From: Cephalopachus bancanus
Taxonomy: Eukaryota > Chordata > Mammalia > Primates > Tarsiidae
Direction of reading: 5' to 3'
Assembly (NCBI GenBank): GCA_027257055.1
Contig: JAPVLO010000180.1
Coordinates: 1,736,001-1,800,000 of the forward strand
DNA: 64,000 nucleotides
Part shown: one piece after another, positions 12,661 to 25,479 of the stretch
How the letters are laid out: every line of letters starts with the position of its first letter
How positions within the stretch are numbered: the stretch's first letter is position 1
The notes under the pieces: model-generated
Database searches by the model: none
What the model saw: only the letters and a program-made list of their open reading frames with translations
What the model was told of the DNA's origin: nothing
Position numbers and translations under genes: made by a program

Positions 12661-15070
12661 TCAATACACAAATGCAGGTTGTGGTCATCTACTGGCAGTC
12701 GGGGGGGGGACTTTTATCTTTTGTTGTTGTTGGTTTCAAACTTTCTGATACACTCACTACTTTTGTAAAATGCAGAAGCACCACCAAAAAATCGTCTGGA
12801 TTCCAACGACCAAGGAAAATCACTGCTTGGTGTCCACTTTTTCCAGTCTTTAATGTATCTGGTGAGAACTGTTGGAGGCTTTACTCATAGCACAATCAGA
12901 GAAAGCAATTACAGATCATCAGAAAAATCTAAAATGCTATGATGGATGGGTAAAATGTAATTTTTAAATTGCTCTGAGGATCACAAAAAAAATCTGTGTA
13001 GGTCTACTTTAATTTGGTGTTTGAAATTAAGTATAAAAATTGTGGACGTTCCGTGTGTGTGTGTTTTTTTGTGTATACCTTACATCTAAAAGTATAGTGA
13101 GCATACTGTACTGTGATTAGTGTATTTGGAACCAAACATTTACATGTCTTGTCTGTTGCAAAATAAAAAGTATATTGGAACAAAGGATGCTACTGATCAG
13201 TTAGCATTTAGTGTTCAGATATAATGAGCTGTCAGCCCCAAAACAGAGAATCTGTCTAAAAGAAAACGGTGTGTGTTCAGGAGCAGAGTGTCTCAGCGGG
13301 TGCTCTGCCATGGTGGACGATGTGTGTGTTGGGGGGTGGGGGCAGGTAAAGGGAGAACGAGGATGACTGCGTAAGTGTTTTGAGATAATTATTTCTAGCC
13401 CCAAGGTTCGGTGACAGTGGCGGTGCCAGGCAGAGGTTGGTCGGGCAGTGACTGGGCAGGCATCCTCAGGTGTTTTTGTGCAAGGTTGCAATAGCCCTTG
13501 GACATGGTGTTGTGGTCTTTGCTGTCTTCTGTGATAGTTTTTGTTATTAGCCATTTATGCACGAGAACCTGTCTTTGTGAACTTCCCCAGCTCTGTTTGT
13601 TGGAGTTTTTGGAAACCTGAGGCTCCATTTTGATTCTGACAGCTTTGACATCTCCCTTTTGGTTTGGACCTTTCTCTGAAAGCACTGGTTGTCAGTCATT
13701 CTGTAGTTTGTGTTGTCCCCTGGTGCCAGGATATATCTGTCCCAGGTTGCTGGTCCGCTTCCACACTGGTGGGAGCAGTTAGCAGCTGGAGTCAGTATTA
13801 AAGCACTTGCAGCCACTCTTGAGCTACAGGGAGACTTGGAGGGAGCAGCTCTTCACCAAGTCTCCCTGGAGTCGGTTAAGTTCAGCCTTGTCTTTTCTGT
13901 AGCCCCTTGCTCTCATCTGTCTTGAAGTGCCGGGTGTGTTATTCTGTGGGAGCTGCACTTCCGCGACACCAGAGGCAGTTTAAAAGAGAAAACGCTGAGT
14001 GAAACTAGTAGTGATACGACAAGTCCAGGTAGAATAATGGTTTTGAGCCCTGAACTTAGGTTTAAAGGCAATTCATTGAATAAAGCAAGTGACCCTTGTC
14101 CTGTCAAGTGAAAAGGGTTGACCTTAGGAGGACTAAGAGGCTCACAGAATGGTGTCCTAACCGACGTTTGGAAAAACCTGTCTGCAGCCTGAAATCATCA
14201 GCTTCTTGTCCTGGTTTGCAGCTTCGATGTCTCTGGTTATGCCCCGGTCAGTTTGGTGAAATTTTTGTGTGGCCCATACACCAACCATGAGACTCATTCC
14301 TTTAAAATTCGCCTAGTTTCAGCTTGTAGACCTTCCAGAAAATAATTTTTGTTCTTAGTTGGGGAGTTGTAGCCCACTCTTGGGGGAGATGAGAACGCAG
14401 GATCCAGTTCTGTCTACAGGTGGATTTGAAAACAGTGCCCAGAGCTGCAGTCTAACAGCAGGTGTATTACAGCCTTTGTTAGAAGCATAAAAAAGTCATC
14501 CTGATTTTTACCAAAGATAGTCAGAGTAAGACAGATTTGTTTGGAAAATAAGTTTAGTTATTGTCAAATTTTGCCTGCAAGAAAGTGATTTGACCGCGTA
14601 GTCACCTCGGATTTAAAAACCACCTCGAGGCTAGGAAAACAGACTTTAGATTTTGCCTGTGATTTTAAAGCTCCTGGGCCTGCCCGGAGATGATTGTTTT
14701 TATTTGCTCACTGTGAGGCTGAGGCCATTGAAGCCAGGCATTCTGTGCACATTCTCAGATACGACACTTCAGTCAAGGCCTTGGTGATATTACCAGAGTT
14801 TCCCATTGTGTCATGTTCTAAAGAAAGCAGATCCTTACTGAACTTATGCAAATAACCACAATGCCATAAGAATACTTACAAAATGCTTTCACAATGTTTC
14901 TGGGATCAGATAAGAAAAAGCAGATGTTTCCACCTTATTTCACAAAAGTATACCAAATTGCTGCAACTATAGAGAGTTTAAGAGAGGAAGTTTTCCTTAC
15001 ATCTGAAAAACAAAACATTTTCTAAGAATCATGTTTCAAATAAAAGTCACAAAAACTTTATCTTCATCAG
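12661..15070. other. AT-rich unique sequence
   Basis: No confident repeats. There is a short (GT)n run at about 13,052-13,066 and an AATAAA at about 13,162. If the minus-strand exon pair at 15,071-15,593 is real, the part just below 15,071 would be its 3' UTR. Confidence 0.35.
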
Positions 15071-15151
15071 TTACTCAGTCTCGTGTAACTTTTTGTTCTG
15101 CATGACCTTGACCAGCCGTTTCATGAACCCATCAGTTTCTTCATTAGGGTC
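15071..15151 (-). pseudogene. exon-like segment, possible terminal coding exon on the minus strand
   Basis: Seen: on the minus strand a CTTTTCCAG acceptor (15,160-15,152) is followed by 26 codons starting DPNEETDGFMKRLVK and ending in TAA at 15,073-15,071. The residues are hydrophilic and helix-like. Joining it to the segment at 15,493-15,593 through the 341-bp intron keeps a single frame (…GKHPSM then DPNEE…). I do not recognise the family. The upstream exon has an in-frame stop, so a decayed gene, a sequence error or coincidence are all possible. The type is given as pseudogene because the combined frame is broken. Confidence 0.3.
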
Positions 15152-15492
15152 CTGGAAAAGTTTTATTTAGCCTGTTGATCTTGAAGGCATTAGAAACCTG
15201 TATTTAAGAGAACTCTGAATAATGTGATTGCAAATGGCTATAGAGAAAAATCAAAGCAATAACTGTCGATGATAAAAAGTTAGAAGAACCATGATTTAAA
15301 ATTGGATGAAAGTTCACCATCACCAAAAGTTTTCAAGGAAATGTTATTTTTGTGGCATAAGACATAATAACCAGAATTATGACTAATGACATATTAGACG
15401 TTTAAGCGTCTTGGACGATTTTGGAGCATTCATATCAGTCACACACCCGTAAATACGGCTAAAAGAAGACCAGGTTTCACTGTGTCACTCAC

Positions 15493-15593
15493 CATTGAAG
15501 GATGTTTTCCATACAGTTCACATCCAACTAGTCTAATTATGCAGCATCTCTACAAGATGACATAGACGTTCTCTGAGATCTTCTGGAGGGTCA
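15493..15593 (-). pseudogene. exon-like segment with good splice sites, frame interrupted
   Basis: Seen on the minus strand: acceptor CCTTTGAGACTTTCCAG, 101 bases, then donor ATG followed by GTGAGT. In the frame that joins in phase to the next segment it reads TLQKISENVYVIL, TAG, RCCIIRLVGCELYGKHPSM. In another frame the first part reads SDPPEDLRERLCHLVEMLHN before a stop. Both look protein-like, which would suit a one-base indel relative to an ancestral exon, or a natural stop in the second frame. No family was recognised. Confidence 0.3.
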
Positions 15594-17300
<1,707 letters not shown>

Positions 17301-18957
17301 TTTTTGCCTTATTTATTGCAGAATGGAAGCTGGGGGCTGGAGGTTAGTGGGGTCTCAGTGGAGACACAGCTCCTACAATGTGCTCCTGGTGAACCCCCAG
17401 AACATTCCACCCCTTGGGGGACGGTTGCTCCAGCAAACAAGCCTCTGGGCCACAAGTGACTGTTTTAGAGAGCAAGGCAGACTCAGAGGCTGTTGGGCTG
17501 GGAAGTTCACCCCTCCTGGAGGAGACAGTGTGGAGTCAAGAAGTGTGAAGGCCCTGATGCTCTGTGGTGGCCGGGGCTGTGCTGACGTTTTTCTGTCAAA
17601 GGGGCTTGTGGGCAGCTTCTCAGCATGACCTTGCGCCATGGGCGGGAGACACCCATTATCTGGAGTTCCTCGCTGGCTGTTGTGGGTGCCCAGGCTGCAG
17701 CACAGGGGACTACAGGGTCCCAGCAGGAGCAGCTGGTGGGTTGTGTGTGTGGGGATGTGAGGTGGTCAGGGATGGGGAAGCACCTGCCCTGAGAGCGTAG
17801 CCCCAGCAGAGGCCCAGGGGAGTGGTGAGCTGGGGGAGGGGCCGGGAGGCAGCCCAAGAGGCTCTGGGACAGGTGTCACCTGGCTATTCTCAGGTTTCTT
17901 TCCATGTGTGCGGTCTGCGTTCACTTGGTTCGCAGCCACCTGGGTCAGGGGACCTCCCTCTGGGACGAGAAGCCATGGCAAGGGCCGCCCCGGCTCCTCT
18001 GGCTGTTCAGGCCTGCTGCGTGGGCGGGCAGGACAGCAGAGGCCGTCTTACCTCACATCTGGAGGGTGGGTGTGGCATCAACTCTGCGATCGCCCGCACG
18101 AGCAGGTATCTCCGGCTTCTCTGGGATGCCTTTGGCAGATGGGGCCGGACCTCGTATGTGCTTGAATGACAGTGTCCTGAACAGGCTTCCATGGTGTCCA
18201 TCCCATTCCCTGGCCTCGTGTGTCTCGGGCCGCCAGTCAGAAGACAGTGGGTGGTTGGTGCTTTGGTTGGAGAATTGACGTCTCCACTTAAGTGGTGGGG
18301 AACGATGGCACCTCCCTAAAGCGTTGTCATCAGGCCGAGAGGGGCAGGCACTCTGAGGCTCTTAGACTCAGGGGACTTGGAGTTACAGACGAGCTGAAGG
18401 CTGACTTGCTGCCCCCAGCTCTGGCCCGGAGGGAGGGGACGTCGGGAGCCCTGGCACAGACCGGAGAGGGCTTCGTGGGCCTTCTGGTGCCTGGCCCTCT
18501 TTAGACTGCTGGGGTTGGGGGCGGGGGAGAAGTGACCAGACTGGCTGGTCCACTCTACGGCCCTGCTGTAGGTTTCCTTGACCTCCACCTGGGTCTGTCT
18601 CCAGATTGGGCCACCCCCACTCCCCCCCACACACACCTACCCTGCCTGCTCCAGCCTTGGCACCATCCGACACCACCATATGCTTTAAGGAACTGGGTGA
18701 AGAGGTGGAGCCACTGGGACATGTGGTACACAAGTGCCTGTTCCCATGGTGGCACAGGCCTCTTTCCCCCGAGGATGGCAGGACGGTGCCTGCTCTTACT
18801 GCGACTCCGCCTTGGGCGCCGTGGGGTCTTCCCTAGGGCAGATTACTCAGCTAAGCACATCTACCACTGGTCGGCGTCAGCAGTGTAGCTGCAAGTGAAG
18901 CAGGGAGGCTGGTTCTCCCATGGTCAAGTTAACTCTGACATCTCTTTTGCTTTGTTT
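17301..18957. other. GC-rich unique sequence
   Basis: Open frames of up to about 124 codons occur on both strands, with no recognisable domain or exon structure. No repeats recognised. Confidence 0.35.
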
Positions 18958-19243
18958 TGGTTTGAATCGGGATCACACTCTGTCACCCGGGCTGGAGTGC
19001 ACTTGCATGATCACAGCTCACTGCAGCCTTGACCTTCCAGGTTCAGGCGATCCTTCCACCTCAGCCTCCCAAGGAGCTGGGACTACAGGTGCGCACCACC
19101 ATGCCCAGCTAATCTTAACTTTTTTTAGAGATGAGGCTCTCACTGTGCTGCCCAGGCTGGTCTTGAACTCCTGGGCTCAAGTGATCCTCCTGGCTCAACC
19201 TCTCAAAGTGCTGGGTTGACAGGCATGCACCACCACGCCGGCC
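18958..19243 (-). mobile_element. Alu, old J-like type, antisense
   Basis: Both arms are present, with CAGGTTCAGGCGATCCTTCC, TAGAGATGAGGCTCTCACTG and GGTCTTGAACTCCTGGGCTC. The left end is CACCACGCCGGCC. Confidence 0.85.
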
Positions 19244-19559
19244 TTCTACTCTTCCCCACATAAACATGAGAGTAGACTTTACATGTTAATCCTGTCTTTA
19301 AATAGGACATAAACTGATATGGTATAAAATTGAATGAAGTCTAAGAGAGTGGACACCGAAGCCTCTCTCTCCTGCCTCAGGAGCAATCAGTATTACCAGT
19401 TTCCTCTGTGTTCCTCCAAGCTCTGAGAGCTCATGACTGTACGAGAACCATAGATACAGTCTTGCCCTGCCTTAATGGCAGGCACCAGATACACGGTTCT
19501 GTGTCTTAATGTTGTCGTTTGTCACTTCTTGGAAATGACTCCATCTTCAGAAATAGAGG

Positions 19560-19945
19560 ACGCTCTCATTTTTTTTTCAACTGCATAATATTCCACTGTA
19601 TGGATGCACTGAAACACATTTAATTAGTCCCCTGCTGGGGACATTTGTATTGTTGCCAACACTCTACTGTTACAAATAATGCTGCAGTCATGTTGTGCTT
19701 AAGTTGTTTTGAACATATGCAAGTAGGGATACATTCCCGGTGGTGGGATTGCTAGACCAGATTAAATTTGCCGTTTTGAGTTATTGTAGAATTGCCTTCC
19801 ATAAAATCCGTGTCGCCGTGTACGCTCACTGGTTATGCATGAGAATGTCTCGTTTGCAACATGCCCTCATTAACCCAATGTGTCATCAAATTTGTTTAAC
19901 TTTTTCAATCTCAGAGGTACAAATGAAAAGAGAATTCATCTTTTA
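19560..19945 (-). mobile_element. L1 3' end, antisense
   Basis: ACTGCATAATATTCCACTGT, AATAATGCTGCAGTCATG, GGTGGGATTGCTAGACCAGA and TCAGAGGTACAAATGAAAAG follow the reverse complement of the 3' end of mammalian L1 elements. It is diverged and lacks ORF2 sequence, so it is a 5'-truncated old copy. The upstream part (19,260-19,560) may belong to it. Confidence 0.75.
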
Positions 19946-19953
19946 AAAAGTTA

Positions 19954-20075
19954 GACTGGCCGTGGTGGCTCACGCCTGTCATCCCAGCACCTTGGAAGGC
20001 TGAGGCAGGAGGATCGCCTGAGTTTGAGGCCAGCCTGGGCAACACAGCAAGACCCTGTCTCTACAGAAAGGTTTA
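19954..20075 (+). mobile_element. free left Alu monomer (FLAM-like)
   Basis: A single arm: TGGCTCACGCCTGTCATCCC through GGCCAGCCTGGGCAACACAG and CCCTGTCTCTACAG, with no right arm. Either a pre-dimer monomer or a truncated Alu. Confidence 0.8.
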
Positions 20076-21149
<1,074 letters not shown>

Positions 21150-21227
21150 TTACTTCATTTGTGACTTCATAATGTGACTTCATTTTAAAAGATTGCTTTG
21201 AACTAGCTGCTGGGTTAAGAATAGCTT

Positions 21228-21522
21228 GGCCAGGTTCTGTGGCTCAGCCTATAATCCCAGCACTTTGGGAGGCCGAGGCGAGTGGATTGTCTGAACCTGC
21301 GGGTTCAAGACCAGCCCGGGCAACTTGGCAAGACCTTTTCTCTATGATAAAATAAAAAATTAGCCAAGTGTGGTAGCGTGCACCTGTAGTTCAGCTACTT
21401 GGAAGGCTGAGGTGGAAGGGTCGCCTGAGCCCAGCAGGTTGATGCTAGGGTGGCCGTGAGTGTGCCACTGAACTTCAACCTGGGTGACTGAGTGAGACTC
21501 CAACTCAGAAATAAATAAATAA
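21228..21522 (+). mobile_element. Alu, lineage-specific young type, sense
   Basis: The diagnostic words are GAGGCGAGTGGATTGTCTGA, AACCTGCGGGTTCAAGACCA, CTTGGAAGGCTGAGGTGGAA and CCCAGCAGGTTGATGCT. It ends in an (AAAT)n tail. Confidence 0.9.
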
Positions 21523-22865
21523 CCTGTACAGGGGCAAGGAAGGAAGGCATGTGACCAGTTAAGAGGCCACTGCAGCAAGATGTGACCTGCACCAAGGTAA
21601 GAGGTGGTTTGAGGTGTGCGTGCGTGTGCATGCACGCACACACGCATGTATCTGATATTTCAGACTCAAACACAGCACAGAACAGCACGACTCACCCCCG
21701 TCACAAAGCCATCATCGCTGGCGCTGGCCTCTCCTGGCTACCCTCCTGCCCCACTGTCCCCACTGTGCCATTTTTTTGCAGATGTCAGTTCCCTGCGTTG
21801 CTCTGGATCTGTGCTTCAGGATTTGCGGAGGGCTCGATGTGAGTGTGAAGGATAGCAAGGCAGTCTTGGGCGTCTGGCGTGGGATGGAGGGGCACCCTGC
21901 CAGGTGGAGACCGTGAATGGAGGCGCACCCAGCTGCAGGGAGGCCATGAGTCGTTCTCGAGGGAAATGGTTGGGGGTTGTGTCCGGATAGGTGCTGTCCG
22001 ATATGCCGGCTTGACATTCCAGAGGCTGTGGGGTCTGCGGGTCTGGACTCCGGGAGCCACGGGCTGCGGGTACTTGTCACACTCTAGATGGTATCTGAAG
22101 CCCAAACTGGAACCACAGGGTGGCTTGCGTCAGCCCAGGCCTTCTGCTGATGCAGTTACGAGCTCTGGCGACTTGGGAGTGTGACCCAGGGCAGACATCC
22201 CCTGCGGAGACTCAAGCCTTGGGAAGGAGCACTCACCCTGGGTGAGATCTATGTCCTGCTGCTGCCTTTTCCCTGAGGGTCCTCACCGGCCCAGCAACAC
22301 GCAGTGAGCAGGACTCAGCAGAACGGGCAGCCTCGCTGTACTGCGTCTTCTGGAGCTCCTGGAAAGGGGGTGTCATGAGCGCAGGGTCCCATGGGCCGTG
22401 TGCAAATGCTTCTTAGATCCCTGCTTGACTCCTTAACGGGAGCCAGGATGCCAAGGTTCTCGGGGACAGAGATTCCAGCTTTAACTGAGACCCGGTTCCT
22501 TCCAATTAGAGGACCTTTCTGAGGGAGCGCAGACGATCCAGGGAACTCCAGAAGGCCTGCGTCTGGGGCATGAGCTCACGCCCTGGACGAAGGACCAAGC
22601 GGAAACAGACTCACCGTCACAGAAAAGCAAGCCGTCTCAGGGGCAGGATGATCTGCCAGTGAGTAGCTGCTTGCTAGAACAATCCTCTTCTCAGGAAGGT
22701 GTCAAAACCTAGAGTCTCCACGGCAAGTCTTACATAGTGGCCAGTGTAAGATTACAAGGAGTGCGGAGAAGCCGGGCGAGGTGACCCACAGAGAAACGCC
22801 AGCCATCGGAAGCAGACACACAGATAATGCAGATGTGAAAAATGGCAGACAAGGACTTATGTTAA
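21523..22865. other. unique sequence with a short alternating purine-pyrimidine tract
   Basis: Apart from the tract at 21,615-21,652, nothing recognisable. Open frames on both strands lack domain features. Confidence 0.35.
21615..21652. repeat. alternating GT/GC/CA tract, near-palindromic
   Basis: The run GTGTGCGTGCGTGTGCATG continues into CACGCACACACGCATG. It alternates purine and pyrimidine for over 30 bases around GTGCATGCAC, a composition that can adopt Z-DNA or a cruciform. Confidence 0.65.
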
Positions 22866-23016
22866 TTCTTTTGGGATGGAGTCTCATTTTGTCGCCCAGA
22901 CTGATATTCAGTGGTACTAGTTATAACTCACAGCAGCCTCAAACTCCTGGACTCAGTCCATCTTCCTGCTTCAGCCTCCCAAGTAGCTGTGACTACAGGT
23001 ACACGCCGCTGCATTC

Positions 23017-23069
<53 letters not shown>

Positions 23070-23204
23070 ACATATACATGGTTTTTAGAGACAGGGTCTC
23101 ACTATTTCTCCCGGGCTGATCTTGAACTCTTGGCCTCAAGTGATCCTCCTGCCTCAGTCTGCCCAAGTGCTGGGTCACAGGTAAGAGCCACTGTGTCCAA
23201 CTTC
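22866..23204 (-). mobile_element. Alu, antisense, with (TG)n in its linker
   Basis: Right arm GATGGAGTCTCATTTTGTCG to GACTACAGGTACACGCCGC, then a (TG)n run where the T-rich linker belongs, then left arm GACAGGGTCTCACTATTTCT to AAGAGCCACTGTGTCCAAC. Confidence 0.85.
23020..23067. repeat. (TG)n microsatellite inside an Alu linker
   Basis: About 24 uninterrupted TG units occupy the site of the Alu middle A-rich linker (T-rich on this strand), a recognised nursery for microsatellites. Confidence 0.95.
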
Positions 23205-23264
23205 AGACAGAGACTTTGAAACAAATTTAATACATTTCTGAATTTTATTATCCTTAATTTTTGG

Positions 23265-23445
23265 AAGCAGAGTCTTGTTCTTCTGCCAGGCTGGAGTGTG
23301 GTGGTGTGATCATAGCTCACTTATGTAACCTCAAAGTGGTGGTCTCAAGTGATCTTCCCGCCTCAACCTCCCCGTTTCATGCCCAGCTAATTTTTAAAAA
23401 TTCTTTTGTAGAGCTAGGGTCTTGCTCTGTGGCCCAGGCTTGATA
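23265..23445 (-). mobile_element. Alu fragment, antisense
   Basis: GCAGAGTCTTGTTCTTCTGC, CCAGGCTGGAGTGTGGTGGT and AGCTAGGGTCTTGCTCTGTG identify a right arm, the linker and the beginning of the left arm. It breaks off at GGCCCAGGCTTGA. Confidence 0.75.
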
Positions 23446-23479
23446 ACTATTTTGAAGAATCAATAGGAATAATGAGTTA

Positions 23480-23935
23480 ACTGGTGAAGATACAGAAAAT
23501 TTTAGGAGAAGTATGGAAACTGTAAAAAACAAACAGTGGAAACCCTAAACTTACACATATGATATCCATGATACAAATGCAGAGTGTTGGATGGATCCCA
23601 AGAATGACTCAGTGAACTTGAAGTCATCATCCAGATGGAGAATACAGATGAAAAGATGTCGAGAGACTTTGGTAGAGCCTCAATGGTCTGGATCGAGAAA
23701 CGTATCCCAGGTGTGATTGGAGTCTCCGAAGGAGAGAAGAGCAAATGGGCCAGAAAGTAATTGGGGAGAAATGTACCGAGTGTCCTCAAAGCCAGCAGCT
23801 CGCAGATCCAGGAATATCAGCCAACCCTTAGCAGGAGAAATGCAGAGGAAACCATAACCTAAGGGCACACAGTTAAACTATTGAACCGGCTTACGAAGAT
23901 GAGGAAAAAAATCTAAAAAACAGCAAGAGAAAAAA
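23480..23935 (+). mobile_element. old L1, ORF1-region fragment, sense
   Basis: Words in L1 ORF1 order: AGTGAACTTGAAGTCATCAT, GATTGGAGTCTCCGAAGGAG, GGCCAGAAAGTAATTGGGGA, CACAGTTAAACTATTGAACC and AAAAACAGCAAGAGA. The frame is destroyed. This is an old, internally preserved L1 fragment with no 3' end here. Confidence 0.65.
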
Positions 23936-24112
23936 AACACAAGACATGAAGAGACACATGGTGTACAGGGACACACAACAACTAGGACACATGACATACA
24001 GGGTCACGTGACACACAGGAACACGATGCACAGGGACACATGACACGCAGGGACACAATGTACATGGACACCTGACACAGGTACACATGACATGCAGAGA
24101 ACACCAACTCCT
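23936..24112. repeat. ACA-rich minisatellite
   Basis: About a dozen imperfect units of roughly 15-16 bases built on CAGGGACACATGACA (for example CACAGGAACACGATG, CACAGGGACACATGACACG). It begins right at the end of the L1 ORF1 fragment, whose A-rich sequence may have seeded it. Confidence 0.8.
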
Positions 24113-24699
24113 GGCCAGAAAAGCAGCGTTAAGGGTGATGTGTGGCCCCAAAATGCTGGAAGGAAAACCTCATCCATCCGTCTCAAATCGGACCTCCTGC
24201 AGGAATGTGTTTCAGCAGTGCGACGGAAAGAAAAGTTTTCAGCTCCACTGAGGCCCTGGGACCTTGCTGCCTCCAGGCCCCATGACAGGGGCCATTCGGG
24301 GAGCGGTTTGGGGTGGGAGGTGGCGTCGCCATGAGGGAGGAACGAGGTGCACTGGGACTGCAACGCATGCCGGGGAGCGGTCATGGATACAGGAGAGTGG
24401 CCGTGGATACTCGGGGGTGCAGGATGGACCCTCGGGGTCTCCCACATCACGAGGCTGGGACGGCAAGGAGGATCCAGCCAAGGGGCGGGGCGGAGCCAGT
24501 GAGGAGGAGCTGCTGGCCAGGCAGCGTTTTGGTGGAGCAGTTGGTCACCATCACTGCGCCTGTGGGCCAAGGAGGATGAGAAGTCCTCGCTGGGATTCGC
24601 CACTCAGAGGTCGCTGACGGGAGCTGAGTCCGTGGAGTGCTGGGGAAGAAGCCTGACCAGGTGAGTTAAAGAGAAGTTCAAAAATTTTTTGAAAGTGGC
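24113..24699. other. GC-rich unique sequence
   Basis: No repeat recognised. A 199-codon minus-strand frame (24,004-24,603) overlaps the minisatellite and has no domain. Confidence 0.35.
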
Positions 24700-24884
24700 T
24701 GTGTGCAGTGCTCTTGCCTGTAATCCCAGCACCTGGGGAGACCGGGCAGGAGGATTGTTTGAACGTAGGAGTTCGAGACCTGCCTGGGCAACATAGTGAG
24801 ACCCCGTCTCCACAAAAATAAACAAATTAGTTGGGCGTGGTGGTGCATGCCTGTAGTCCCAGCTACCCAGGCAGGAAGATCGTT
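24700..24884 (+). mobile_element. Alu, 3'-truncated, sense
   Basis: The left arm (TGCCTGTAATCCCAGCACCT, GTAGGAGTTCGAGACCTGCC) and linker are present. The right arm stops at AGCTACCCAGGCAGGAAGAT. Confidence 0.8.
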
Positions 24885-25383
24885 GTTAAGTCTATGGGAT
24901 AGGCCAGTGTTGTGAGTAAGATGCAAAGAATTGCACAGAAATTTGATTAGGAAAAATAGTTTGCTTAGAAATAGACTCAAGATTGGCAGGGAGCCAGAGC
25001 TTAGGGAAAAGCTTGGCAGCGGTTGCTTGAGGTGGATGCTTTTTAAACCGTTCCCTGGATGGGGACAGGTCGTCAAGGTGAAGGGCTTGGTCTGTTTTAT
25101 GTCGCCTCGAAGGGGGCAGTGAGCATTGAACTGATGTCACCTCTGATGGATGGCAGCTGCGGGGTAGATTAGTCTTGTAACGATTGCCATGGAGACAAGG
25201 TCTGTGGTGGGTGGGCCAGCGGGCCCCATGGATGAGAGGGGCAGGGCTGGTAGCTGGAAGACAGATTCCGAGGAGATGTGACTCTCAGTGTTCTGTGACT
25301 CGCCCAGGGTTCCGGTGAAGGGTCATTGCCATGTGTCAGATCAGGGAAATTCCACCTGGGCTCTCCTTTCGGTCGTCTCAGCC

Positions 25384-25479
25384 CAGAAGGTCGAGGCTGC
25401 AGCAAACCATGGTCGCGCCACTGCATTCCAGCCTAGGCTACAGAGTGAGACCCCGATGCAAAAAAAAAAAAAAAAAGCT
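25384..25479 (+). mobile_element. Alu right-arm 3' end, sense
   Basis: GCCCAGAAGGTCGAGGCTGC, GGTCGCGCCACTGCATTCCA and CTACAGAGTGAGACCCCGAT run into an uninterrupted A tail. 5'-truncated Alu. Confidence 0.85.

Noticed and set aside
13052..13170. AATAAA near 13,162 as the end of a transcript
   Set aside because: The hexamer is present, but nothing upstream links it to an exon. Recorded only as a possibility under the 3' UTR entry.
23936..24112. CRISPR-like regular spacing of ACA-rich units
   Set aside because: Units are contiguous 15-16-bp minisatellite copies without unique spacers, in a vertebrate nuclear context.
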